This document shows, in pieces, positions 23,511 through 35,693 of a DNA stretch of 64,000 nt. The DNA is from Patiria miniata (Eukaryota; Echinodermata; Asteroidea; Valvatida; Asterinidae): positions 8,967,606 to 9,031,605 of the forward strand of contig NW_024037064.1 in assembly GCF_015706575.1 (NCBI RefSeq), in the 5' to 3' direction. Numbering within the stretch: the stretch's first letter is position 1; each line of letters opens with the position of its first letter. Below the pieces are notes generated by a model. That model saw nothing but the letters and a program-made list of their open reading frames with translations, made no database searches and had not been told where the DNA came from. Both the position numbers and the translations under genes were made by a program.

Positions 23511-25845
23511 TCTTTAATGAAAGGTGGAGTATATATAGTAGTTCCCAGGATGTAGTCCGTTGTGATTACAGAAACTTCAGTATATCTGGCAGTAAAACGT
23601 CTGCATGGGTGGTAATTTAGATCACAGTTTAGTAACATTCTAAGATGAACATCAGCAGCAATGCGAAAAACTGTGTTTTTAAAGTTTATACAGTCATGGT
23701 TGTTCAGTTGCTGAAGTCTTCCACAAGTCAAAAAATGGCAAGAACTAGCAAAATAAGGGCCCACCTTCATGACCTTGATATCCTTTAGTATGTTGAGTTA
23801 AGTACAATCCCTCTTGGTAGTGCATGGAAGTACTCCACAGAAGTTTTTTAAAAACCCACAAAAACCCACAAATTTCCTCGTTAAAATCCACTCGGCTGTC
23901 TATTGTTTGTACATGTGGCGCCAGCAGGCAGCCATCTTGAAAATCCACCTCACAAGCACTCACGACAAAATCACAAAAGAACGGTTTACAAACTTTCAAA
24001 AAAAATCGAAGAACAGTCCCCCAGGTTGTTTAAAATGTGGATACGCTGGCTGAGCAATGTAAAAACTATCAAAATCCACGAAGGATGACACCAAAATCGT
24101 AACAAAAATGTTAGAAATCGAAGAAAAATCCGGAGCTTAAAACATACCCCGTCCGCCCTCTTCCATTCGGGATTTATCATAATGGCCGCCGGCCCTTGCC
24201 CGCCCGCCGTGCAATGATATCTGTATTATTTGAACGTGAACATATTTTTTTCCGGGAGATTACCGGCTGGTCAGGATCAAATGCAGACTAGCTGGAAGGG
24301 TTTGCACAATGCCTTATCATTTAAAGAAAGGACCAGTGTCAATCAGTCGTATACTTACATGTTTTATGAAGTAAAAACTTCCTCTAATGGATGAAATCCG
24401 CGTGAAAAACTCGGTGATTTAAAATGTAATGCCGGGAAATCCCCGCACAGTGTTGAACAATGGTATATAGCCTACTGCGCATGACTGCTAGGGTCACACC
24501 TAACTATAGTTTTGGTCATCGAAATAAATCGTTAACATATATTAGTTTTTAATTACTCATTATGATTTTCAAAGACCATAAAATATTAAGATTGAAAATA
24601 AATTTCGATTACTAGGAAAGAAATAAATATACACTTCTTACAACAATGTCATTAACACAATCACGAAAAAATGTCCGTCATTATTACCCCGTGTCTGGCC
24701 TCGGAGATTGAAAGTGTTGTGTTGAGAAACAAAAGAAATGGTCTACTAATTACAATAAGAGGAAAGGAGGAATATTAACACGTAAACGTGCAATTTTAGA
24801 TCCAATTCGAGGATGTACAATGTTGGTGTTTCCCGACTAATTTAGAATCAAAGTTGATGAAAAACGTATCTTTATTATAAGCATGTCTAAGCAGGGAACA
24901 CCATGATGAACATGATTAACATGTGATCATTAACATCAAATCCGCTTGGGACAATATTTTGATCCCCTTTCAACTGATTTCATGATCTACTAACTAACTC
25001 AGAAACTGTTCAGAAACTGAAAGTTGTAAAAATCGATGATGTGGCTGATTCCTGTGTCGTGCTAAATTTAACGAATTTCGTAAATCTGGCTGGTAAAACG
25101 GTCTTTTATTGTTTCATTTTGTCAACTATAATACTACATAATAGTTGGGGGGGGAGGAAAAGCCACGTTACCTCTTCGATAATCCCATGCTTTTAACAGT
25201 TTGTCCCCAGCCCCCCCCCCCCCCTAACAAAAAACACACACAAAGCGCCCTCTTTTTAATTTCTAAAAGCATGAATCAAACTTATTTTGACTTGTCACTA
25301 ATTCTTAATTTGTTAGCTTTAATATACCGGAACATGATACACTGAAACACAATCGGTGACTTAACACAACAAGACTTAAGTTGTCGCTAATTAAACAAAG
25401 ATGCCTCGTTTTGTTCGCGGCGTCCCATGCTTGACCGCCGCAATGAGAATAATAGCCGAAACTTGCATTCGTGAAAGAGGCAAGCACGTAGAGGGCAGAG
25501 CAGCACTGTAAACATTAAAAAAATTAAACAAAATGGGTTTTTTTTTTAGTAATAACATGTCATCCAAACCTTTAGAGAATTTTTTTTCAAAAAGAAAAAG
25601 AAAAGAAACAACTGATGAAAGATTTTAAGAATTAAGAAAGAAAAACTACCCTCCAAATTCATTACATTCTTTAAAACGACAGATATGACCGTGGACAAAA
25701 TAAAAAAACAGCATTAAAAAAAAGTAACTCCACAGGTGTTTTTTGTTTTGTCGATTGGAAAAATGTTTTCGTTGCTGAAAAGCTAATGATCTATACGTCA
25801 CATATGTATCAATGGGTCGTATGAATACAAACTAGTAAATGACCG
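23511..25845. other. No gene recognised (2.3 kb)
   Basis: Includes a short CpG-containing patch (24170-24220, GGCCGCCGGCCC) and C/G runs at 25145 and 25208. Minus-strand frames at 23745-24180 have no recognisable family. The CpG patch could mark a promoter, but nothing else supports that. Confidence 0.4.
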
Positions 25846-26335
25846 TCTTCGTTCTAAAAGTAACACCGTGGTCATCTGTCATCTTCCTTGGGTATTCGTG
25901 GAGGTGCTACGGAGGTTTTGAACGCGGGTGGTGAATCGTCATGCAAATCAATCCGTAGTGCAATCGTGGGACAACCTTACTAATTCGTAGTGTTATTCGT
26001 TGCTAATCGTACATATTCTTGGAGATTCGAAGCTCTTTCGTGGTAGAAATCTCTACGAATTCGCTACAAATGTCCTGTACGTACGGATAATTGTGCCCGG
26101 GTATGGTTCTGCCAAAGTTGTACGACGAATAATTTATGTATGCTTTATTCGTAGGAGAACCTTGGTCATCCGTGGCCTAATCGCAGACATTCGTGGCGTT
26201 ATCGCCATTATTCTTAGTAATACCGTCGATATTCTTCAACAATCCGTCCATATTCTTGACAAACTGTGGTGTTTTCGTAGAAAAACCGTAGGACAGTCGT
26301 TGCTATCCGTCCTGAAACCGTAGCGCAATCTGGTA
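25846..26335. repeat. ATTCGT/ATCCGT word-repeat cluster
   Basis: Over ~490 bp, variants of ATTCGTGG, AATCGTGG, ATCCGTCC, TATTCGTAG and TATTCTTG recur every ~10-25 bp with little fixed spacing. It resembles the GAGTAC cluster in style: one short word is repeated many times in a non-tandem way. No TIR pair or target duplication could be defined. Frames here are unsupported. Confidence 0.55.
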
Positions 26336-27897
26336 CGGTACCCTCTAGAGACATGTGCACAATAGGGAACAAAAGATTGTATACGTCTCCACAGAGCAAT
26401 TTCTATAGATGAATACGTCTCCACAAGGTTATCACGAAATAGATGTATGAATTTTACTCAAAAAAGTAGGAATTTCCAGGGTGTGTTGATCCACCGCAAA
26501 TAAAGGTATTTTATGTAAGGGATATTAAACCTGAATTTCAGCACAGAAAATTAATTCTGGTTAAAATATGAGCATTTTGAAGTACACTTTCAAACTCGAA
26601 AACTTTAGTACACGAGAACAAAGAAAAATGACTCCACAAGCAGTAGCATATCCAGCTTTTGATGTCATTATAATTTGATAAACCAAAAGATAATTACAAA
26701 ATATTTAGACGCCTTTTTGAAATCAAAAATATTGCAGTGACGTAGCTTTCGATGTCATCGTGGCATCTTTATTCAGCGTGGTGAATTAAACCACTCCGGT
26801 CACGTGACCACGTACCCTTTGGGCGATCACAAACCAGCAGGTCATCGATCGTAGATGGCTGGCAGGTGTCGTATCTGATGTCTCTATTAACTATTAATGA
26901 ACATTATTGGAAGTGTTGTAATGCAAATAAGACAAATACATTTGAGAGCTTCAACCACCCATTGTCGCCCCCCCCCTAAAAAAGTAGCCCAAGGCCTTGT
27001 ATCCGGATAAATGACAATACGCTTTAACTCTTAAGACAGATGATTACATGCGTGCAGTGTATTTGAAATCAAAGGTTAAGAATTAATATACATAATCACT
27101 TCGTTGTAGCATTCAATTTGTGTCTTGTAATTCCTGCAAATGAAAATTTTGTAATGAGCTACTGCAAAATAAATGCATATGTCAAATACAAAGTGGAGCC
27201 ATGCTCAGAACAGCGAAAGTGGTTATATGACTGCGAATTTTGAATATGAGTGTCAGTAGACCTTTCTTTCCCGTCATGACATGTTGGCAAACTGTGGAAG
27301 TCCTACGTTGCAGTACTAACGAATAGTTATTAGTGTTTCCAAATAATATCATTAGGTTGTTGAACAGAAAAACACTATCAAGAATAAAAAAAAAAATTAC
27401 CTAGGCCTATATCTTTATTAATGAGGGTGTTAATATATGATTTTTGTGTGTGCAAAATTAAGTATTTATAGTACAATTACAGAATTAAAACAACATAATG
27501 AATAGAATGAAAAACACACACACACAAAAGGTGGCTTTCTTCATGCAAGGGGGTCCATTATGATATAAAGTACTTGTTTACCCTATTACGCTTTTTTTGT
27601 TAGATTAAAAAATAAATTAATATTAAACATTATGGCTGCCCGAAACATGATGACCTTCGGCACTTGTTGAGTAGGTCTATTGTATGTCAAGCATCGGCGA
27701 TAAATCTGTGTATCTGATTACATGTAGTATGATATCAATACTACTGTGCCCAAGTGAGTCCTTGAACTTAGAAAGATTTTTTTTTGAAATGGGGCATAAA
27801 TCGGAAGGGCGACGATTGCTATGTAATGGCCTAATTTTGAATTAACTGTACTTCATGTACATGTACTTGGGAAAAAACATTATTAAAGCAAGTGTTA
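26336..27897. other. No gene recognised
   Basis: Unique AT-rich sequence. A short doubled phrase, TACGTCTCCACA, lies near 26381 and 26423. Nothing coding can be supported. Confidence 0.45.
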
Positions 27898-28320
27898 TAT
27901 CATGAGAGGAGAGAGCTAGAAGGACACGTATGCTTTCTTTCAGTACAAGAATCGTTCGAATCACTCATGTACTTTTCAAGTTACGGAATTTTAAACGCAA
28001 CCACCGTTTTAAAGTTCTGTCCACGGATCAAAAAAGGGAAGTGTTCTTTCAGCAAAACCAAAACAAATCACATAGGGATGTGTGTGAATGGGTTTCGTTT
28101 CGTTTTTTTTTTTATGTGATCCGTGGACAGAACTTTAAAACGGTGGTTGTGTTTAAAATTCCGTAACTTGAAAAGTGAATAAGTGATTGAATGATTCTGG
28201 TACTAAAAGAAAGCTTATGGATTGGGCTTTCATCCTAGATTTTGAAAGTGATACATGCAGAGCTTTACTAAAACAATAGTACCGACATTTGGTTTCGTTT
28301 TTTTTTACTCATACCTTTAC
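27898..28320. mobile_element. Foldback element F, copy 1 (59 bp arms, 1 mismatch)
   Basis: The arms at 27972-28030 and 28117-28175 are inverted copies with a single mismatch. They contain AACCACCGTTTTAAAGTTCT and GTCCACGGATCA. The loop also tends to pair (CAGCAAAACC with TTTCGTTTC). The right part continues through a GGGCTTTCATCCTAGATTTT phrase to an end reading TTTTTTTACTCATACC. Related sequences at 28338-28630, 31783-31898 and 35512-35693 define the family. No coding capacity was found. Confidence 0.75.
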
Positions 28321-29130
28321 ATGTAGTGATCTCAATATACAGGGTGAGTAAAAAAACAACACGAAACCCAAATGTCGGGCCTATTTTTTTGTAATGAAGT
28401 TCTTTATTTAGCACTTTTAAAATCTAGGATATGAAAGCCCGATTTATCAATTCATAAGCTTTCTTTGAGTACAAGAATTATTCAAATCACTCATGTACTT
28501 TTTAAGTTAGGGAATTGTAAATACAACTACCGTTTTTAAGTTAGTTCTGTCCACGGTGAAGGTGTGCGTTCGTTCAGCAAAACGAAAAATAATTCACACA
28601 CATCCCTATGTCATTTGTTTTCGTTTTGCTGTCTTTCAGAGAATCCGATCCCGTGTGACGTATGCCCCAATGCGTACGCGACTCCTGACCCTTGAAGAAA
28701 TTGAAATACATGTATTAGACTTCGTGGCTTCGCGGCGCGGCTTGAGGTGTGGGTTTGTGTTGGTGCCGTGTGCTTTAAACATATCCCACACGCCGACAAT
28801 CAGCATTGTGTGCTGGACCGCGTGGTGCCAGGTTGCATTGATATCGAACAAGGCAATTTTTAGTCCATTTGTTCTGAAATTTCATGATCATCATGATCGA
28901 CGCGACTCCTGACCCTTGACGTATGTATTAGACTTTGTGGCTTCGCGGGGCGGCTTGAGGTGTGGGTTTGTGTAGGTGCCGTGTGCTTTATACATATCCC
29001 ACACCCCGACAATCAGCACGTGTGCTCGAACAATGCATTGATATCAACAAGGCAATTTCTAGTATTGAAATTTCGTGATAATCATAATCATAAGAACAAA
29101 CTAGAGGTTCGCGTTTGTTGTTACAAACGC

Positions 29131-30864
29131 AGAGTGGTCGGGTAGACAACCATTTCATTAGACATTGTCCAATTAAGTTATGAATATGTTTATGTCAGAA
29201 AGAAAGGACCAAGAACTTTAACATTTCAAGTACCAATTATTTTGTACAAAAAGAATGCGTCTTTTAAGGTGTGATAAATTTCAGTAAACAGTTGGGTAAA
29301 CACGTGCAAGTTATTTCCGGTTTGATGGCGTCATCAGTCAAAACAGGGAAGGGAGGACACTTGTTTATCATTAAGTAAAAATAACGCATGAAAACATGGA
29401 AATTAAGTGTATGTAATAATAACAGCTAACTTCCAGTTTGATGATGTCACAGTATTTGGAAGCAAAAGGTCAATATTAAGTGTAACAGATGTCATTTTGG
29501 GGGGGCCAAAACGAAGTCATGAGACAGGGATCAAATGATGGATTTAAATTAAAAATAAAATGGTTATTGTTGAATTCTCCCAACAGTAACTTCCGGTCTG
29601 ATGACGTCATGATTATGAAACCTTGCAAATTCATTTGCAGTTGCTCACGGGATATATAGGGGCAATATATCATAAAAATTTGATTGAGGGTTTTAACATT
29701 TTAAAAGATTAACCTGTTTTCGATGTGCCGCTGGAGAGGCCCTTTCGTGGATGACGTCAAAATAATGTTCTTGTGATTGGCATTCCTCACTTAACACTTC
29801 CATAATGTATTTGTCTGTAGTAAAATGCTTCCGTTTTAGAGTTAGATTCAGTTTCCATTGCACTTCCGGTAACACCGGAATTTAAGGTCAAGCAGTTTTG
29901 TGCCCGGGAATAAGAAATGTTGCTCAAGGCACCGTCTACAACCTCACGAAAAAACCGAACACGATACTCTATTTAGTTCAAGAGATATAGGACAAAGTAT
30001 TTTGTCAATCGTGCAATCAAATCGCTTGTAATTTGATACCTGATGACGTCATGATGACGTAACAACAGTTATAACATCTTCGTAACATGGTACAAGTTCC
30101 CACAAGGTTTTATGATCATACCGTAAACCGTTTGGAAGAAATTTTGCTTTGTTTCGATTTCAGGCTAATGTCTTCAATTTGAATTCACCTAACTTTGACC
30201 TTCCGGTAGACCCGGGAGTAAAGGTCAAGTGAGTTCACGTACACGACAAAAAAATGTTTATCAATTTATGGTCTATCTGTTTACAAGATTGGAGCATAAT
30301 TGATCATTTTGTTGAAGAGTTATAGATGAAAGAAGATCGTCATTTTTTCAACGAAAATCGCTTGTAATTTGACACCCGATGACGTCATTATGACGTCAGT
30401 GCAAGGGCGGATCCAGGGGGGGGGCCAAAGGGGGCCATGGCCCCCCCCCAAAAAAACGAAACCAATTTTTTTTTTTTAATGTGACATCGCAATAAAGGCA
30501 GGCAATGAGTACACCACCATCTTTTCCTCAAAAAAAATTGGTTAAAGTGGTCAGAAATTGCCTCAGATCGCACCACAGAGCATCTAGAATCCAAAAATTT
30601 TTAGACCCGCTTTTGGGGGGGACCAAATTTTTTTTGGCCCCCCCAAAATTGTGTTCTGGATCCGCCCTTGCGTCAGTGTAATATGCACCACTCCGAGTGA
30701 GGGTCGATATATGTTTAAAGTTACAAGTTCATATCATATACCGTTTAGGAGAAAACCCGCGGAAACGTGCTATGCAGAAAAAAGAAAGAAAAAAAAGAAA
30801 GAAAGAAAGAAAGAAAGATTAATCGCAACAAATCCAAAGAGTGGTCGGGTTGTGCCCGACCACT
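29131..30864. mobile_element. Insertion in module A with TGACGTCA cluster
   Basis: This sequence is missing from copy B at the corresponding point. The ends share AGTGGTCGGG in inverted orientation, and the right end is itself a hairpin (GAGTGGTCGGG, TTGTG, CCCGACCACTC). Perfect TGACGTCA sites lie at 29602, 29752, 30044, 30380 and 30391, together with TTCCGG phrases. No coding sequence was found. A target duplication is not clear because the flanks are A-runs. It carries the hAT-type MITE at 30402. Confidence 0.65.
30402..30670. mobile_element. hAT-type MITE, copy 1
   Basis: The 269 bp element has ends CAAGGGCGGATCCAG and CTGGATCCGCCCTTG. It is flanked by a perfect 8 bp duplication CGTCAGTG (30394-30401 and 30671-30678). 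An 8 bp duplication is the hAT hallmark. The left end carries a G run and GGCCATGGCC; the right end carries a matching C run. Copy 2 is at 61117-61433. No transposase was found. Confidence 0.92.
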
Positions 30865-32854
30865 CAAATATTAGAACTGCCTTGCTTTTCCGTACATTGG
30901 GGGTTCTCTAAAAGCATCCAACGATTCTCTTGTCCTATTGGTTTTATTGAGCATTCCATTGCCCACACTGCACTGATTACACATGGTTCGCTTTAGAGCA
31001 TCTCAGCTCACACTATGCACTGATTGTAGGCGTTCTCTTAGAATCTCCCAGCAATTATTTACCTGTTGCAAGTTGTCGAACGTAGAGCAACTCAGGTGAT
31101 TCTTTTAGAGCATCAAAGCATGCACACACAACTGATTGCATAAGGGTTTTCTTGGAGCATCGCAAGGGTTCTCTTAGAGCACCCAGCAACATTCTAAGGA
31201 TTGCATAGGGGTTCTCTTAGAGCAGGCAAAGGGGTTCACTTAGAGCAGGCAAAGGGGTTCACTTTAGAGCATCACAGGAGTTCTTTTTTAGAGCACACCC
31301 CAGCAACATTCCAAGGATTGCATATGGATTCAAGAGCAGGCATATATGGGTTCACTTCTAGAGCATCCAAAGGGTTCTCTTAGAGCACCCCAGTATTCCA
31401 AGGGGCGCATTCTCTAGAGCACGTCCCAGCAACATTCCAATGACTGCATAATTATAGGGGTTCTCTAGAGCAGGCATATAGGGGTTCACTTAGAGCAGCC
31501 CAAGGGTTCTCTTATAGCACCCCAGCAACATTCCAAAGATTGCATAGGGTACCGGGTTATCTTAGAGTATGTCGATGATAGTGCTATCTCTGACTGCATA
31601 TAGCGTTTAAGCTGTAGTAAGGTGCACTCAATGCAGTGTGTACTTCGGGATGCTCAAGAGGGTCAGTTGAACACTCTTAGAGCCGACCTGGGATATTTTA
31701 AGAGTAAAGAACCTCCTGGGATGATCTGAGAGGACCCCTATATGCAATCAGTGCAGTGTTGGTGGGTTACAGTAAAGAGAACCGTTTTTAAGTTCTGTCC
31801 ACGGATCACAAAAAGGTGTGCGTTCGTTCAGCAAAACAAAAAACAATGCACAAACATCCCTATGTGATTTGTTTTCGTTTTGCTGAAAGGAAACTTACTA
31901 GTACGGCAGGAGAAATGGGTTCCCATGCACCCCCCCCCCTAAAATAACATTCCAAGATGATTTTAGAATCCCTAGGACATCGGATTAAAGAATTTTGATG
32001 TTGCCAGCGAAAAAATTGTCCCATGATGCCCTAATTTGCATATTTCCAAGATGGCTGCCGTGCAAATAATTAAAACGCTAAATGTCATATGTTAGTGACA
32101 GATGAGCCGATTTTGATAATCTTGGTGTCAAAATTATGGCTTTTTTGGGGTGCTGAATCGATTTTCGAGGTTTCTAAAATAGCTGGAGGTCAAGGTCACG
32201 TGTTTCAGGCAAAAGTCAAGGTCATTTAGGTAAAAAATGCGTCATTTTCATTTCTCCACCGGCATTATTTTTTACCTAGCTCCCATAGATATGGTGATAG
32301 ATGCCTACTTATTGCTTTACAAATTTCCCACATTATCCCAATTACCAAATCCATTTAAAAAAAAAAATATGTGGCATTTTATTTTGGACTTATGGCTCTT
32401 TATTTGATCCCAACCCCTAAGTTTTGGATATGACCCAATATTATGAAAATTCTTAAAATATAGCCAGTGGATAAAAGCTTACCGTTATATTTTTTTTTAG
32501 GGTCATGGAATCGATTGATGGTGGTTTAGAAATAATCAGAGACCATTTTCTTGCTCCAAGGACAAGGGCCAAGGGCATTTTATTAATAAAATACTTCTCT
32601 GTTTCATTTACAGACATGCACGATTTTTGTCCAACTCCCATTGATATGGGTAATAAAAAACTTATTGTTCAGAATTTTTTCATTAACCCAAAGACAATTT
32701 TATGTGAACAACATGGTTAATCATGATCTTCGAGGTCATAGGATGTGATTTGAGGTCTTCATCATTGTGTTAAGGTCATCTTCAAGGTCATAGGACGGAA
32801 GAAATAAGTACATACAACTTAGCGCATAGACCTCATTGCAAGTGATGAACATTT

Positions 32855-33483
32855 CGTCACCGACACCACGAACGGACACCCGGTGGTCAGCTTTGCAGAA
32901 ATGCAAATCGGAGAAAAACGCTTTTTAAAGGTTTTACACGAATTTACTCAGTAAAATATTCCATCTATCTTAGAGGTTTTAGTATCACTTAACGTGAAAA
33001 TGCTTACACTACTCAATTATAAACTTTATATTGTAACAATCTGCTTAGTTAATTAGCAATTAAATGATTAAGATGGTTGTCAGTTCGTGAAAACCAAAAT
33101 GTACGTGTTTTCGGAGAGTGCGCGCATGCAATAGCGTTAGTGAGTGTCAGTTCGTGAAAACCAAAATTGACGCGTTTTGGGAGAGTGCGCGCACACACTG
33201 CGTGCGCGCACTCTCAGAAAACACGTACATTTTGGTTTTCACGAACTGACACCCTGTGCAGGGTCACTTCGTGGTGACAAAAAATACCAGAATTGACCAA
33301 TTTCTTTAAAATTCATTATTAAAATGTGCTTATTTTAGATGATTTCAGCAATTCTAACCTCGTCATGTTAAACTTCATGATACAAACTGCTAATATGTGC
33401 AAAAAAAGAAAATTTGAATTTTTAATTTTTTTGTAGGCCTACACATGTGATGCAGAGGGTGTCAGTTCGTGGTGTCGGTGACG
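32855..33483. mobile_element. Element X: self-repeating TIR element, 4 bp duplication
   Basis: The ends are CGTCACCGACACCACGAAC and its inverse TTCGTGGTGTCGGTGACG. ATTT flanks both sides (32851-32854 and 33484-33487). Inside, GTCAGTTCGTGAAAACCAAA, a variant of the end, occurs directly near 33080 and 33146 and inverted near 33230. Each copy is followed by a GAGAGTGCGCGC phrase. No coding sequence was found. The ends and inner motif resemble those of element Y. Confidence 0.75.
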
Positions 33484-33556
33484 ATTTATTACTCCTGAAC
33501 CGGTAATTACAGAAAGACTACTGGGTTATTTATAACAAGTGACGTTGTGGCGAAGT

Positions 33557-33765
33557 CTAAGGGACATCCTCAGAATCCATGAAAAAATCATCTTCGTCCA
33601 TCTCCATAGTCTCCTTAGGATACCGCTTGCTACTTCGCTCTCTTGCTGGCCCTCTTCATTTTCAGCAGCATCAGTGTCCAGCGGATCAACGAGTGATATT
33701 ATGGTGGCAAGATAGGGCCAATTGACCAGACAGGCTCCAGCACATGTACCCCTCCAACTGTCTTA
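33557..33765 (-). pseudogene. Broken reading frame in the centre of the inverted-repeat element
   Basis: On the minus strand one frame reads VNWPYLATIISLVDPLDTDA (about 33725-33665). A neighbouring frame reads MEMDEDDFFMDSEDVP up to a stop at 33559-33557. The switch between frames implies a frameshift. The acidic end and its central position in the inverted-repeat element suggest the C-terminus of a decayed element-encoded protein. The family is not recognised. Confidence 0.3.
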
Positions 33766-33946
33766 AAAGAAAAAAAATACCTTGTAGAGTGAATTCATCA
33801 AAACAATAACCTTCCGGGTTTCAAAAGAGGGGGACAAAAAAACCTGGGGGACAGAATTACCTAGAGGGGGACAGAATTAACGGGCTGGGGAGGACACTTT
33901 TACCTAGGTAATTCTGTCCCCCGGACACTTTTACCGGAGGACAGAA

Positions 33947-34593
33947 CGTCACCGTTTTCACGAAGAGCCACATATGTCGATTTTGAAGAAAAAGCGTTTT
34001 CGAGATAATCGCAAAAGAAGTTTCTCATATTTTAAAACTGCAAAAAATACCACTTTGCAACAACTTTGTGAAGCAAGGAAACCATCACACTATTCTATGT
34101 GAGCTGAATTTTTACATGAGCCCAATAATAAGACTTAATTCAGCAGTTAATTAGTGAAAATTAATTAGTAAATATATGTGGCTCTTCGTGAAAACGCAAA
34201 TTCAGGTTTCCGACATATTGGCCCTTTCTGTTCAATGTGTATTTCCATAGGCGCGCGTGAGCACGCGCGCGCAGCTGAAAATGTAACAAAGATATGTGGC
34301 TCTTCGTGAAAACGCAAATCTCATTTGACCTACTTTTACGTATTTCCGTGCAATGGGTTTTGTACGCGTTCAAAGGGCCAAAATGTATGTGGCTCTTCGT
34401 GAAAACGCAAAATTCATTTATCGAGATTTTGGCCCCTTGCAACATTAATGTAACTTGGAAATTAATGATGTTTTGCTTACAGAAACATGTCAAAATGGTT
34501 AAGTACATTGTTTTAAATCAAAATATTGAAAAAAATCAAAATCGAAAAAGTGGTAATTTTTGACATATGTGGCTCTTCGTGAAAACGGTGACG
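33947..34593. mobile_element. Element Y: self-repeating TIR element, 4 bp duplication
   Basis: The ends are CGTCACCGTTTTCACGAAG and its inverse, flanked by AGAA on both sides (33943-33946 and 34594-34597). Removing it restores GGACAGAATTACC, a word common in the surrounding repeat, which confirms the insertion point. ATGTGGCTCTTCGTGAAAAC, the right-end motif, is repeated directly inside near 34176, 34293 and 34387 and is inverted at the left end. No coding capacity was found. Confidence 0.85.
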
Positions 34594-35693
34594 AGAATTA
34601 CCTTCCACACCGGTACTTGTTTCTCCCGTCCTTTGACCTTGAATATGACCTTAACACAATGATGAAGACCTCAAATTGACACATCCTATGACCTCAAAGA
34701 TCATGATTAACCATATTGTTCACATAAAAATGTCTTTGGTTTTAATAAGAAAAATTCTGAACAATAAGCTTTCATAACCATATCAATGGGAGTTGGACAA
34801 AAATCGTGCATGTCTGAAAATGAAAACAAAGAAGTTTTTTTAATAAAATGGCATTGACCCTTGTCCTTGGGGCAAGAAAATGACCTCTGATAACTTCTAA
34901 ACCACCAATCGATTCCATGACCCTTAAAAAAATATAACGGTAAGCTTTTTATCCACTGGCTATATTTTAAGAATTTTCATTATATTGGGTCATATACAAA
35001 ACTTAGGGGGTGGAATCAAATATTGAGCCATAAGTCCAAAATAAAATGCCACATAATTTTTTTTTTAACTGGATTTGGTAATTGGGATGATGTGGGAAAT
35101 TTGTAAAGCAATAAGTAGGCCTCTATCACCATATCTATGGGAGCTAGGTAAAAAATAATGCCGGTGGAGAAATGAAAATGACGCATTTTTTTCCCTAAAT
35201 GACCTTGACTTTTGCCTGAATCACGTGACCTTGACCTACAGCTATTTTAGAAACCTCGAAAATCGATTCAGCACCCCAAAAAGCCAAGATTATCAAAATC
35301 GGCTCATTAGTCACTAACGTATGACATTTAGCGTTTTAATTATTCGCACGGCAGTCATCTTGGAAATATGCAAATCAGGGCATCATGGGACAATTTTTTT
35401 CGCTGGCAACATCAACATTCTTTAATCCGATGTCCTAGGGATTCAAAAAATCATCTTGGAATTTTATTTTAGGGGGGGGGTGCATGGGAACCCATTTCTC
35501 CTGTCGTACTATACCTTTTTGTCATTCGTGGACAGAACGGTGGTTGTTTTTAAACTTAAAGATAGATATGATAGATTTGAATGATTATTGTACTAAAAGA
35601 GAGCTTATGAATGGGCTTTCATATCCTAGATTTTGAAAGTGCTCCATGCAGAAATTCACTCCCGAAATGTGTTTTTTTTTTACTCACCATGTA

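Larger units (their letters stand above)
28631..31782. repeat. Duplicated module, copy A (with a 1.7 kb insertion)
   Basis: Starts CTTTCAGAGAATCCG and ends CAGTAAAGAGAACC. Copy B is at 36544-38455. The first ~500 bp holds two ~224 bp tandem sub-repeats (each with CTCCTGACCCTTGA and GCGGCTTGAGGTGTGG). The second part (30870-31780) holds many copies of GGTTCTCTTAGAGCA mixed with CCCAGCAACATTCCAAGGAT. Copy A is interrupted after AAGAACAAA (29100) by ~1.76 kb that copy B lacks, resuming at AAATATTAGAACTGCC (30865). No gene was recognised. Confidence 0.75.
31901..35510. mobile_element. 3.6 kb element with ~900 bp inverted arms
   Basis: The left arm (to 32810) and right arm (from 34615) are long inverted copies. 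They begin GTACGGCAGGAGAAATGGGT and end with its complement, and TA lies on each side (31899-31900 and 35511-35512). The arms carry several TCAAGGTCA-like words and a run of C or G near each end. The 1.8 kb centre holds element X (32855-33483), a broken minus-strand frame (33557-33765), and a block with GGGGGACAGAATTACC words split by element Y (33947-34593). The element sits inside foldback element F. TA flanks and long arms suggest a DNA transposon; the superfamily is undetermined. Confidence 0.75.
28338..35693. mobile_element. Foldback element F, copy 2, split by large insertions
   Basis: The left end TACAGGGTGAGTAAAA lies at 28338, and the matching right end TTTTTACTCACCATGTA ends at 35693. 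Pieces of the same palindromic element lie at 28338-28630, 31783-31898 and 35512-35693. They are separated by module A (28631-31782) and by the 3.6 kb inverted-repeat element (31901-35510). The F centre (TTCTGTCCACGG, then CGTTCAGCAAAAC) appears on both sides of module A. This shows nesting rather than one unit. Confidence 0.6.

Noticed and set aside
24170..24220. CpG-rich promoter
   Set aside because: The patch is under 60 bp, with no nearby exon, so a promoter call is not supported.
34161..34563. Frames of 89-115 codons rich in FVKTQ/FTKSHI phrases
   Set aside because: They come from the repeated TGTGGCTCTTCGTGAAAACG motif of element Y.
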